Shown piece after piece: positions 41,558 to 48,275 of a stretch of 64,000 nt of DNA. A program made the position numbers and the translations under genes. The DNA comes from a virus. Each line of letters starts with the position of its first letter. Within the stretch, counting starts at the first letter, position 1. The notes beneath the pieces are model-generated. The model did no database searches. It was not told the origin of the DNA and saw only the letters and a program-made list of their open reading frames with translations. The stretch lies in the IMG/VR virus record IMGVR_UViG_3300043313_002018, positions 1 through 64,000 of that record; one strand, 5' to 3'.

Positions 41558-42064
41558 ATGAGCGATTCAGTCACCGTCAAGATCCTGCCGAATGACAAGG
41601 GCATCCCCTCCGGCAAGCTGGCCGACGCCGAGCTGCACTTTCACGCGGGCCCACTGGCTGGCCTGCGCTTACTCGGCTTTGCCATCTGGCAGAGCCGCGT
41701 GAAGGGTAGCGCCTGCAATGTGACCTTTCCCGCCCGCACCTACAGCGTAAACGGTGAGCGCCGAAGCTTTGCCCTCTTGCGTCCTAGCGACAGCGGGATT
41801 GACGGACAAGAGCGCATCCGCGCGTTGATCCTGCAGGCATACGCCGAGCAGGTGGAGCAGGCCGCAGCGCCCGCCGCGCCGAGCGTGCCCGCCTTCGACC
41901 CCAAGACGGCATTTGCCGTGCCTGCAGCCGCGCCCGCGCCCGCACGTGAAGAAGGCCCGCAAGTCCCCGAGGAACGCTATCAGGCCGAACAGCAGAACGG
42001 CCGTACCGCCACCGACACCCGCAAGTTCAGCGCCCAGCAGGGCAGCGTATTGGATCTCTTCTAA
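41558..42064 (+). CDS. Early protein, unknown (168 aa)
   Basis: A 168-residue protein from the ATG at 41558 with AAGGAG eight bases upstream. The first ~95 residues form a compact beta domain (GKLADAELHFHAGPLAGLRL, FAIWQSRVKGSACNVTFPAR, ERRSFALLRP), the rest an Ala/Pro-rich linker and a short C-terminal KFSAQQGSVLDLF tail. The final acidic/aromatic tip is the type used by SSB-like proteins to bind partners, but that is speculative. Confidence 0.6.
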   Translation: MSDSVTVKILPNDKGIPSGKLADAELHFHAGPLAGLRLLGFAIWQSRVKGSACNVTFPARTYSVNGERRSFALLRPSDSGIDGQERIRALILQAYAEQVEQAAAPAAPSVPAFDPKTAFAVPAAAPAPAREEGPQVPEERYQAEQQNGRTATDTRKFSAQQGSVLDLF

Positions 42065-42072
42065 CGGTCGAA

Positions 42073-42101
42073 ACGGCGGAGGACTGGAGGCCCTCCGCCG
42101 T
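42073..42101 (+). terminator. Hairpin in leader of the DUF932 gene
   Basis: ACGGCGGAGG and CCTCCGCCGT form a 10-bp stem with a nine-base loop, 9 nt after the preceding stop. There is no T tract. It could protect the mRNA end or act as an attenuator. The 3' arm (CCCTCCGCCGTACG) resembles the region after the hairpins of the two leaders at 43.2 and 43.5 kb. Confidence 0.45.
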
Positions 42102-42177
42102 ACGCGCCGATTGGCCCCGGCGCGCTGATGAGACAGGCCGCAACCGATAACCGACCGATAGAAGGAAGGCTGAGACT

Positions 42178-43209
42178 ATGGCACACATGATCGATGAATC
42201 CACCGGACTGGCCGCGATCGCCTACGCAGGCGGCACCCCGTGGCACAAGCTGGGCCGACGCATGACCGAGGAGCAACGCAGAAGCTTAGAGCTGGCGATG
42301 CAGGCCGCCGGGCTCAACTGGACGGTGGACGCCACCCCGCTGCAGTACCTCCGCCCGTGCGGGCCCGGCAGTAACAACGGCTTTGCCACCGTGCCCGACG
42401 CCGCCGGGATCATCCGCCAGGACACCGGCGCCTACCTTGCCACCGTTGGAAAGGGGTACACCCCGATTCAGAACCGCGAAGCCTTTGACGTGCTCGCCCC
42501 ACTGGTCGAGAACCACGGTTGCACGATCGAAGTTATGGCGTCGCTCGACAGCGGACGTCGTACCTTCGCCCTATTGAAGATGCCCGACGCCACCATCACG
42601 CCGGCAACAGGGGATGATGTTCGCGGGTACGTGCTCGTTACCAATGCCCACGACGGCAGCAGCGCTGTCCGCGCCCAGCTCACCCCGATCCGCGTGGTCT
42701 GCCAGAACACGCTGACCTTGAGTCAGGCCACCAAGCACAGCACGGCGGCAGTCGTGCGCCACACCAAGAGCGCGCCCGATCGCTTGAAGCAGGCCGCCGA
42801 AATCGTGGAGCGCATGCAACAGGCCCTAGCCAAGACCGGCGAGACGTACGCGGAACTCGCCGCGCGCGCGATGAACGCCAAGGAGCTCGCCGCCTACATC
42901 GAGACGGTGATCCCGGCGCCCGCCGCCGACGTCGCCGCCAACACCATCAGCGAGGTAATCAAGGCGCGCCGGGAAGCCATCGCCGATCTGATCTTCCACG
43001 GGCATCACGTGCCCGACCACATCACCAACAGCACCTACGGGATTAGCTCCGCATGGCGCGCGTACAACGCCGTCACGGAGTACTTCGACCACATCCGCGC
43101 GACCGAGGCCAAGAGCAGCAGCGCCCGCGCGACCGCGTATGACAGTGCCTTGTTTGGCGGGAATGCCGCGATCAAGGCGCGCGCGCTTAATGTGCTGGTG
43201 GCAGCGTAG
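42178..43209 (+). CDS. DUF932 / phage-plasmid TIGR03299-like protein
   Basis: A 343-residue protein. Family landmarks are the N-terminal GGTPWHKLGRR, the VDATPLQYL and YLATVGKGYTPIQNREAFDV segments, then VENHGCTIEVMASLDSGRRT, RGYVLVTNAHDGSSAVRAQL and TPIRVVCQNTL, all typical of DUF932. These proteins are widespread in phages and plasmids and are encoded with early genes; biochemical activity is not established, though links to recombination or plasmid biology have been proposed. The ATG follows GAAGGAAGGCTGAGACT. Confidence 0.85.
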   Translation: MAHMIDESTGLAAIAYAGGTPWHKLGRRMTEEQRRSLELAMQAAGLNWTVDATPLQYLRPCGPGSNNGFATVPDAAGIIRQDTGAYLATVGKGYTPIQNREAFDVLAPLVENHGCTIEVMASLDSGRRTFALLKMPDATITPATGDDVRGYVLVTNAHDGSSAVRAQLTPIRVVCQNTLTLSQATKHSTAAVVRHTKSAPDRLKQAAEIVERMQQALAKTGETYAELAARAMNAKELAAYIETVIPAPAADVAANTISEVIKARREAIADLIFHGHHVPDHITNSTYGISSAWRAYNAVTEYFDHIRATEAKSSSARATAYDSALFGGNAAIKARALNVLVAA

Positions 43210-43223
43210 GCTTCAAGGGTAGA

Positions 43224-43278
43224 CCGTAGGCCGGGACACAATCCCGGCCCTCGGCGTACCCTTTTGGAGGCTGAGACA
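43224..43278 (+). promoter_or_regulatory. Structured mRNA leader A (upstream of 43281 gene)
   Basis: An outer stem CCG/CGG (43224-43226 with 43252-43254) encloses an 8-bp hairpin, GGCCGGGA-cacaa-TCCCGGCC (43229-43249), followed by a 24-nt tract (43255-43278) that ends with GGAGGCTGAGACA before the ATG. Leader B has the same layout with compensatory base changes. Confidence 0.65.
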
Positions 43279-43280
43279 CC

Positions 43281-43478
43281 ATGACCGTGACCCAACTACA
43301 TAAGACGCTCACCGCGCTGATTCAGCAGGGGAAAGGCCGTCATCAAATCCAGGCGCTGATCGACACGCCGGATTCCTTCAGCGACGGGGAGTTAGTGGAC
43401 GTGGCGATCCATCACAGCAAGCCTCGGATCGTGCTGCATATCGAACAGCTCCCGGCACCGGAGGACAGAAGAGGTTAG
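43281..43478 (+). CDS. Small early protein, unknown (65 aa)
   Basis: A 65-residue protein: a helix with HKTLTALIQQGKGRHQIQAL, then SFSDGELVDVAIHHSKPRIV and a strand LHIEQLP. The compact helix-strand pattern with 'G-x-G-R-H-x-I' suggests a small beta-alpha fold. It is preceded by structured leader A and followed by leader B. No family recognised. Confidence 0.55.
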   Translation: MTVTQLHKTLTALIQQGKGRHQIQALIDTPDSFSDGELVDVAIHHSKPRIVLHIEQLPAPEDRRG

Positions 43479-43479
43479 A

Positions 43480-43533
43480 CGGTAGGCCTGCAGCAATGCA
43501 GGCCCTCCGCGTACCCTTTTGGAGGCTGAGACA
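43480..43533 (+). promoter_or_regulatory. Structured mRNA leader B (upstream of 43534 gene)
   Basis: Outer stem CGG/CCG (43480-43482 with 43507-43509), hairpin GGCCTGCA-gcaa-TGCAGGCC (43485-43504), then the same 24-nt tract (43510-43533) as leader A. The stems differ from leader A in sequence but pair perfectly, in both the outer and inner stems. Confidence 0.65.
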
Positions 43534-43749
43534 ATGAGCAGACCCAGTACCGACGTTGACCGCGCACTAGCCGCAGAATGGACTGCGCGCCGCTGGCCGC
43601 AGCTCACCAAGAACGAGCAGAGCCTAATCCGCTTCGGGATGTTTCCCGCCGCCGTCATGGCCGAGGGAGAGCGCGAGGGATTGAACGGCCACGCACTCGC
43701 GTGCGCCTTTATGGACTGCGCCAAGGCGGACGGAGGGATGCGCGCATGA
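43534..43749 (+). CDS. Small early protein, unknown (71 aa)
   Basis: A 71-residue protein from the ATG right after the GGAGGCTGAGACA tract. It is a short helical protein with RALAAEWTARRWPQLTKNEQ and FPAAVMAEGEREGLNGHALA. The last codons overlap the ATG of the next gene (ATGA), so the following membrane protein is translated by coupling. Confidence 0.6.
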   Translation: MSRPSTDVDRALAAEWTARRWPQLTKNEQSLIRFGMFPAAVMAEGEREGLNGHALACAFMDCAKADGGMRA

Positions 43750-43865
43750 TCGCCCTACTGACCGAATTGTGGCAGCACCCGCAGACCCGCGCGGTACTCG
43801 TGCTGTTTGCCGTCAGTGTGGCAGTCAGCACCGCGAACCTCTTTCTGTGGAGCCCGCGCCGATGA
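43746..43865 (+). CDS. Very small membrane protein (39 aa)
   Basis: A 39-residue protein with a single membrane segment (AVLVLFAVSVAVSTANLFLW) and a short Arg tail. It overlaps its neighbours on both sides by ATGA, so it belongs to a tightly coupled array. Superinfection exclusion or membrane modulation are typical roles of such phage proteins, but nothing here decides. Confidence 0.55.
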   Translation: MIALLTELWQHPQTRAVLVLFAVSVAVSTANLFLWSPRR

Positions 43866-44206
43866 TCGGCCCGCTCGTACTCGCCCTCGTACAAGACGCG
43901 CGCGGCGCCTACAAATTGACCACGCCGCAGTTGGAGCAGGTACTCGCCGCCACGATCGGCACCACGCACGGACGTCCCAGCGGCGATCCGCTGGTGTGTG
44001 CGGTGGAGCAGCTCCGCAGCCAGGTATCCGCCGTGCTGCAGGCCCGCAGGAAGGTAGACGCCGACGACGCCCGCGCGGCCGCCGCAGCCGAACGCGCCCA
44101 GCCGGCGCCGGCCGCCGGAGGACAGCGCGTCCCGCTGCCGCCGGCACCCCCCAGCCCGCGCCCGACCGCCGGCGCGCTGCAACAGCCGCAGATGGATCTG
44201 TTATGA
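43862..44206 (+). CDS. Early protein, Ala/Pro-rich tail (114 aa)
   Basis: A 114-residue protein, first ~70 residues helical (VQDARGAYKLTTPQLEQVLA; CAVEQLRSQVSAVLQARRKV), followed by a low-complexity Ala/Pro tail that ends QQPQMDLL. The ATGA overlaps on both sides show cotranslation with its neighbours. Function unknown. Confidence 0.55.
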   Translation: MIGPLVLALVQDARGAYKLTTPQLEQVLAATIGTTHGRPSGDPLVCAVEQLRSQVSAVLQARRKVDADDARAAAAAERAQPAPAAGGQRVPLPPAPPSPRPTAGALQQPQMDLL

Positions 44207-44382
44207 GGTACGTGGTACTGAGTGCCGAAGGACTGGAAGGAGTCTTCGATCGAGTCGAGGATGCGTACGGCTACGCCGCCGCGCTTCGGTCGATTGGTGT
44301 TTTGACGGTCGTACGTACCTCTGTACGTACGCCCGCGTCAGATGGAAAAACACCAGGAGGGCTGAGACATGGCACCGAATAG
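44203..44382 (+). CDS. Small early protein with 'VFDRVEDAYGYAAAL' element
   Basis: A 59-residue protein with a beta-alpha opening (RYVVLSAEGLEGVFDRVEDA) similar in style to the DTYDEAYAYAEQL element of the 220-residue early protein. The C-terminal half is basic. It starts at ATGA overlapping the previous stop. Its 3' end overlaps the 16-codon micro-ORF that follows. Confidence 0.5.
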   Translation: MRYVVLSAEGLEGVFDRVEDAYGYAAALRSIGVLTVVRTSVRTPASDGKTPGGLRHGTE

Positions 44383-44419
44383 GAAGCACGCTGTACGTAC
44401 GCCGGGGGTGCCGCAATGA
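44369..44419 (+). CDS. Micro-ORF (16 codons) coupled to next gene
   Basis: ATG at 44369 has the best leader in this region, GGAGGGCTGAGAC, yet the frame encodes only MAPNRKHAVRTPGVPQ before a TGA that overlaps the ATG at 44416 (ATGA). It probably acts as a translated leader that delivers ribosomes to the next gene, or gives a tiny basic peptide. Confidence 0.45.
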   Translation: MAPNRKHAVRTPGVPQ

Positions 44420-45045
44420 GCGCCGACACCCTCGACACCCGCACGCTCGAGTACCGCGGCCTGCGCTTCAAGGTCTGCCACGTGGCCGACCCTGACCACC
44501 GCGCCCCGTGGGAGGAGTACGACGGGCACGGCGTGGTCACGGACTGGCTGTCCATCGAGCAGCAGGCCGAGCGCGATCGTACGAAGTTCTACCCGCTGGG
44601 TACCATGCAGCGTGATGGCTCCCAGCGCTTCTATGACATGGACGCTAGTATCCGCAAGGCTATTGCGGAACAGTGGGGTGTGAACGACGAGGAACGCGCC
44701 AAGCTGAAAGCGGGACGGCTGGACGGTGCCGAGGCCAGCGAGGCCCAAGTACTCCACCGCGCCGTCGTACTTGATCGGGACTACCTCAATGCGTGGTGTA
44801 ACGACGAATGGCAGTACATCGGCGTGGTGGTACAGCTGCAGGACGCGGGCGAACTGGTACCCACACAGAGCCTCTGGGGGATCGAGAGCAACGACACGGC
44901 GTACCTCGCAGCGGTCGCGCGGGAGCTGGCCGATCAAGTCATTGACGAGGCCAATAGCGCCTTAGAGCAGGCCATGTACAAGCTCCGCGAGCTGCAGGAG
45001 CAGATCCAGGCGGCGGTACTCGATCGGAAGGATGGCACCGCATGA
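44416..45045 (+). CDS. Early protein, unknown (209 aa)
   Basis: A 209-residue protein: beta-rich N-terminus (LEYRGLRFKVCHVADPDHRA, then WEEYDGHGVVTDW), a middle with SQRFYDMDASIRKAIAEQWG, then DYLNAWCNDEWQYIGVVVQL and a C-terminal helical coiled-coil segment (LEQAMYKLRELQEQIQAAVL). The WEEYDGHG/W-YIGVVV combination is a recurring pattern of phage proteins of unknown function. Coupled to the genes on both sides. Confidence 0.65.
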   Translation: MSADTLDTRTLEYRGLRFKVCHVADPDHRAPWEEYDGHGVVTDWLSIEQQAERDRTKFYPLGTMQRDGSQRFYDMDASIRKAIAEQWGVNDEERAKLKAGRLDGAEASEAQVLHRAVVLDRDYLNAWCNDEWQYIGVVVQLQDAGELVPTQSLWGIESNDTAYLAAVARELADQVIDEANSALEQAMYKLRELQEQIQAAVLDRKDGTA

Positions 45046-45209
45046 ACGGCCCGCGCTACTGGATACGTGTGCAGATCCCCACATGGGGACTCACCCGGCA
45101 CACCGGCCCGCGTAAGACGTGGTGGTACTTCAATAAACGCCGCTGGGTGCAGGTACGTAATCAGCTTCGGCGGCAGGGGTGTTGGTACGCCGCTGGGAGG
45201 TTGCCATGA
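45042..45209 (+). CDS. Small Trp/Arg-rich protein (55 aa)
   Basis: A 55-residue basic protein with many Trp and Arg residues (YWIRVQIPTWG, TWWYFNKRRWVQVRNQLRRQ). It starts at an ATGA overlap and ends the same way, so it is part of the coupled early array. Possibly nucleic-acid binding; unrecognised. Confidence 0.5.
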   Translation: MNGPRYWIRVQIPTWGLTRHTGPRKTWWYFNKRRWVQVRNQLRRQGCWYAAGRLP

Positions 45210-45403
45210 TCCCACGCGTGCTCAGGATCGAAGATGAGGAAGCAATGGCGATCGACGAAGAACTGAGGGCTGGGCAACGTACCGCACGCGTGCAGGTCAA
45301 CGTTACTTATCGTGATCAGTTTGGGACACGGTACCACGGCACGCGAGAGGTAAAGATTGCGCTGCGCCGGGAAACCGATGCGGATATTCAAGGAGGGCGG
45401 TAA
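45206..45403 (+). CDS. Small early protein, unknown (65 aa)
   Basis: A 65-residue protein with an acidic helix (RIEDEEAMAIDEELRAGQRT) and a beta hairpin (RVQVNVTYRDQFGTRYHGTR, then EVKIALR). GGGAGG lies five bases before the ATG, itself overlapping the upstream stop. Unrecognised. Confidence 0.5.
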   Translation: MIPRVLRIEDEEAMAIDEELRAGQRTARVQVNVTYRDQFGTRYHGTREVKIALRRETDADIQGGR

Positions 45404-45405
45404 AA

Positions 45406-45855
45406 ATGGGACGCCCGCTAGTCCACCCCCACCCGCGCGAACTCGGCGCCACCCGCTTCTTCGCGCGCCTGATCGCCTTCGACCTTGAGTGCCCCAGGTG
45501 TGGGAAGGTCTTTTCGATCCGGCGCATGAACCGCTCGAAACTGTCGGCCGTGGCGCTGGACGATGCCGCGCACACGTGGAACCCGACCACGGCCCGCTTT
45601 ACCTGCGTGGGGAAGGACGGCTGCCAGAAGCAGTACGTCTTAGGGCTGCTGGCGTGGGAACCGCCACGTGGTGCCCGTGCCGGCGCGCTGCCGATGGACC
45701 AGGTGCCGACACACCGCCAGTTGGCCGAACTGCGCGAACTGGGCAGCGGCCAGTGGATGCCGCACCAGCCGACCGGCCGCATGGATACCAGTAACCTCGC
45801 AATCACTGACGAACGTCCGGAGGATCACGACGATGACCGCCACGAAATCGAATAA
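45406..45855 (+). CDS. Zinc-ribbon early protein (149 aa)
   Basis: A 149-residue protein. Cys pairs in LECPRCGK (residues ~28-33) and FTCVGKDGCQ (~66-73) are spaced as a zinc ribbon split by a beta-rich insertion. The second half is Pro/His-rich and acidic. Its end overlaps the start of the next gene by 23 nt. Likely nucleic-acid or protein binding. Confidence 0.55.
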   Translation: MGRPLVHPHPRELGATRFFARLIAFDLECPRCGKVFSIRRMNRSKLSAVALDDAAHTWNPTTARFTCVGKDGCQKQYVLGLLAWEPPRGARAGALPMDQVPTHRQLAELRELGSGQWMPHQPTGRMDTSNLAITDERPEDHDDDRHEIE

Positions 45856-46315
45856 GCAGAAGGCTGAGCACACCACCCACACGTACACCCCAGACGCGCG
45901 TTTAGTCGGGATGAACTTCGACCGCAAGGATGCAATCCAGTTCCCCGCCGGGCAGAGCCGAGGGCGCAACGGCGGATTCACTGCCACCAGCTTCGCCGTC
46001 GCCGGAACGCCCGGCTTTGGCGACGACGACGCCACGATCGCCGTAGAGGTACACAGCAGGCGACAGGCGACCTACGCGCCGATCCGCTTGGCGCTGAGCG
46101 TGCCCGATGCGATCGTGCTCGCCCAGGCCCTACTGCAGGCCGCTGAGGCCGTGACCGGAACGCCGCAGGAGTCTGCACCGATCCACGCCCGCTGCCTGCA
46201 CTGCGACGCCGCTATCACGCTCGACCACGGCGCATGGATCGACCGTACGAAAGGGGACGGATGCGGGGACGCCGTACACGAACCGGCGTGGGACACGATC
46301 GAGGCTCGCCCATGA
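45833..46315 (+). CDS. Early protein with late CxxC pair (160 aa)
   Basis: A 160-residue protein from the ATG at 45833 with GGAGG nine bases upstream; the longer frame before it is a shadow. It has a helical segment (VPDAIVLAQALLQAAEAVTG) and a small Cys cluster near the end (ARCLHCDAAI ... GDGCGD), possibly binding zinc. Start of the protein is hydrophilic. No family recognised. Confidence 0.55.
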   Translation: MTATKSNKQKAEHTTHTYTPDARLVGMNFDRKDAIQFPAGQSRGRNGGFTATSFAVAGTPGFGDDDATIAVEVHSRRQATYAPIRLALSVPDAIVLAQALLQAAEAVTGTPQESAPIHARCLHCDAAITLDHGAWIDRTKGDGCGDAVHEPAWDTIEARP

Positions 46316-46476
46316 CCAGCAGCCCCAGCAGCCGCGCCCGCCTCCTTGCCCTGATCGTGCTGATGCTTGTGCTGTTCGCCGTGCAGGCGTGCGTCTCGAC
46401 CGTGCTGCATCTCCAGGCGCGCTTACTGGGCCCCGGCCTGCGCGCGCCCGTATCTACCGCATCCCCAACCCCCTAA
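46312..46476 (+). CDS. Small membrane protein (54 aa)
   Basis: A 54-residue protein with one membrane segment (RLLALIVLMLVLFAVQACVS) and a Pro/Ser tail. FAVQAC is a poor match to a lipobox, so a lipoprotein is only a weak possibility. It overlaps the previous stop by ATGA and is the last gene before the repeat array. Confidence 0.5.
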   Translation: MTSSPSSRARLLALIVLMLVLFAVQACVSTVLHLQARLLGPGLRAPVSTASPTP

Positions 46477-46558
46477 GAGGGTAGAAAGTGTGACCATTTG
46501 GTAGGTAACTAGTAGACAGCTAGGCACTTATCAAATGGTCACCGTCCTACAGCCGAGC

Positions 46559-46592
46559 TGACCCTTTGACCATTCAAATGGTCAAAGGGTCA
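46559..46592. repeat. 34-base palindrome at centre of the array
   Basis: Perfect 16-base arms, TGACCCTTTGACCATT and AATGGTCAAAGGGTCA, separated only by CA. It contains two exact and two degenerate repeat cores back to back, and could form a cruciform. Confidence 0.75.
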
Positions 46593-46633
46593 ATGTGGTC
46601 AAGGTCTTATATCTTGTACAAACGCACGGATTA

Positions 46634-46647
46634 CGCCTGTACAGGCG
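46634..46647. repeat. 14-base perfect palindrome CGCCTGTACAGGCG
   Basis: Seven-base arms with no spacer, just before the last exact repeat core. The centre CTGTACAG is related to the CTGTnnACAG sites but without the two middle bases. Confidence 0.6.
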
Positions 46648-46713
46648 AAATGGTCAAAAGGTCAGGATATTCCTGAGCCCTCTCGGTTTCGCTTTTTGTT
46701 TGATAGGGAGTCG

Positions 46714-47670
46714 TTACTGCGTGAGTGCCAGGGCGTAGCGCCCGTGGCCGATCTTCCGCACGCGGCCCGCGTCGATCTCTCGATCGAGCTGGCGCTGCAT
46801 GGTGCTCTTGCTGAGGTCCCGCTCAACCGCGTGCTTGAACAGGTCGACGAACACTAACCCATCCGGCCCGGCATTAGCAAGCACGCCCACAATCCAGCAG
46901 GCCGCGACGTCCGCCGACACTTCCTCGGAAAGGAATCGGCCGGCGTCATCCCGGGACACACTGAAGGTTTTGCTCTTGCTGTGGTGGGGCGCCCAGAGGA
47001 ACGTGTAGTGCTTGGTCTTCAGCTCCTCGGGGCTGGCGAGGAACATCTGCGTGTCGGAGTACGTGTAAAGGGAGGTGCTGCCGAGAATATGGTCCTGGAG
47101 TCGCGCATACCCTTGCTTCTTGTCGGCTTTGGGTTTGCTCGCGTCCATCGTGCCGATCAGCGCCACGTGGTTCAGGCGCTGGCAGAGCTCGCGGACTTCC
47201 AAGAGTGCCACCGCGGTCGCGTCCGCGTCCAAGAGGTTGCCACCTAAAAACAGCGCCAGCGAATCCACATACACCAGCGAGCCGGCGGGAAACCCGGCGG
47301 CCGGCGCCACCTTCGCCAGACACTCTTCCAGGATCGCCAGCCGATCGGCTTTGGTGCGCATCCGGCGTTTCTTGAAGGTCGTATCGTCGACGAGGGAGTA
47401 GTGCTTGAGATGTTGCAGCCCCTCGAGCGCAAACCATTTCGAGCTCGAATGAATCCAGCTGCGATTCGCCCCGATATACGCCTGGTAGGGGGGTGCGGGC
47501 AGGGTCGGCGCGACACCGAACACCGGCGCCTGATGGCTGAGCAACTTGGCGAGGAGCGCCAGAAAGGCGGTTTTCCCCACGCCGCTGGTGCCGGCGAGCA
47601 GGTTCACCGACCCAGCTAAGAGTACCGGTTCGAGCGGACCTGGGGCAATCGAGTGTGCGCTGTCTGCCAT
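46714..47670 (-). CDS. RepA-like hexameric ATPase/helicase (AAA_25) with C-terminal winged helix
   Basis: A 318-residue protein. The Walker A is in NLLAGTSGVGKTAFLALLAK (residues ~24-43); a hydrophobic Walker B strand ends in SLVYVDSLALFLGG with the Asp near 126; the later VALIGTMDASKPKADKKQGY has the sensor/loop layout of RecA-type RepA helicases of plasmid RSF1010. Residues ~255-318 look like a winged helix (LVFVDLFKHAVERDLSKSTM, then DREIDAGRVRKIGHGRYAL). It is the only minus-strand gene in this half. Its 3' end faces the repeat array. Likely a replicative helicase or initiation factor. Confidence 0.7.
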   Translation of the reverse strand: MADSAHSIAPGPLEPVLLAGSVNLLAGTSGVGKTAFLALLAKLLSHQAPVFGVAPTLPAPPYQAYIGANRSWIHSSSKWFALEGLQHLKHYSLVDDTTFKKRRMRTKADRLAILEECLAKVAPAAGFPAGSLVYVDSLALFLGGNLLDADATAVALLEVRELCQRLNHVALIGTMDASKPKADKKQGYARLQDHILGSTSLYTYSDTQMFLASPEELKTKHYTFLWAPHHSKSKTFSVSRDDAGRFLSEEVSADVAACWIVGVLANAGPDGLVFVDLFKHAVERDLSKSTMQRQLDREIDAGRVRKIGHGRYALALTQ

Positions 47671-47806
47671 GTCTCAGAAGTCTCCTGAATCTCAACACAG
47701 GGATGGGCGTGGAGAGGACACATGGGCAGACGGCGCGGGTGGTAGGTTCGGGAACGTCAGTGGGTGTTGAGTGGGGCGAACTGTAGCGCACTCCGGGTAC
47801 ACGTGG

Positions 47807-47858
47807 AAGCCACTAAATGTAGGACTGCTGAGATTCTGTGCACTGTATTTAGTGGCTT
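47807..47858. repeat. 12-base perfect inverted repeat AAGCCACTAAAT / ATTTAGTGGCTT
   Basis: Arms at 47807-47818 and 47847-47858, 28 bases apart; the spacer contains CTGTGCACTG. The right arm overlaps the -35 of the promoter candidate, so a protein bound there would block rightward transcription. Confidence 0.6.
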
Positions 47859-47886
47859 GACGAGGGCCGCAGAGTTTCTGTAAAGT
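47857..47886 (+). promoter_or_regulatory. Sigma70-like promoter candidate (TTGACG-N18-TAAAGT)
   Basis: TTGACG at 47857-47862 and TAAAGT at 47881-47886 with an 18-base spacer, 62 bases before the ATG at 47949. The CTGTAGACAG site at 47910-47919 would lie just after the transcription start. Confidence 0.5.
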
Positions 47887-47909
47887 TCACACTCTTTGGT
47901 GGCCGAACC

Positions 47910-47919
47910 CTGTAGACAG
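47910..47919. promoter_or_regulatory. CTGTAGACAG operator-like site
   Basis: Identical to 40571-40580 near the other main rightward start. Both are 30-40 bases before a first gene, suggesting shared control. Confidence 0.4.
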
Positions 47920-47948
47920 GAAAGCCGCCGATCCAGTAGGCTGAGCAC

Positions 47949-48275
47949 ATGACAACCACGCAGGGTACGCCCACCGACAATCCGCAGTTGCTCGACGACG
48001 AGAGCGCCGACGCCCAGTTTCTGGAGGCCGTGGAGGCCATGCGCGCCGCCAGCCGCCCCAAGGTGCGGGTGCGCGTGCTGCTGCAGCTCTATCGGTTCGG
48101 GGTCGGGCAGCGCTACAAGAACTGGCGCGGGCAGATCTTCCGCCTGGAGCTCGATCCCACGATCATGGCGGCCAGTAACTTCCGCACGGCGCTCAGCATG
48201 TTCTTTGAAGCGTTGACGACGATTGGGCCGGCCAAGGTGGTGGACGCCTTGCAAGCCGCGATGAAGGGAAACTGA
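47949..48275 (+). CDS. Recombination-operon small protein (108 aa)
   Basis: A 108-residue protein with an acidic N-terminus, then a basic helical part (ASRPKVRVRVLLQLYRFG, then QRYKNWRGQIFRLELDPTIM) and a helix FRTALSMFFEALTTIGPAKV. Its ATG follows GGCTGAGCAC. It shares TGATG with the next gene. No family recognised; position suggests an accessory to the nuclease/recombinase genes. Confidence 0.55.
   Translation: MTTTQGTPTDNPQLLDDESADAQFLEAVEAMRAASRPKVRVRVLLQLYRFGVGQRYKNWRGQIFRLELDPTIMAASNFRTALSMFFEALTTIGPAKVVDALQAAMKGN

Larger units (their letters stand above)
46490..46664. repeat. Iteron-like array of TGACCATT / AATGGTCA (candidate replication origin)
   Basis: Five exact cores in alternating orientation lie at 46491-46498 (+), 46534-46541 (-), 46567-46574 (+), 46577-46584 (-) and 46649-46656 (-). 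Degenerate copies are at 46559, 46585, 46594 and 46657. The first two extend to an 11-bp inverted pair (GTGACCATTTG / CAAATGGTCAC). The region is AT-richer than its surroundings and lies between convergent genes, where no promoter is required. A RepA-like ATPase gene begins its 3' end 50 bases away. Confidence 0.6.
47671..47948. promoter_or_regulatory. Divergent intergenic region between RepA-like gene and recombination genes
   Basis: 278 bases without a gene. It contains a 12-base inverted repeat, a sigma70-like promoter candidate for the plus genes, a CTGTAGACAG site and a GGCTGAG leader before 47949. The leftward promoter of the RepA-like gene must also lie here but is not obvious. Confidence 0.55.
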
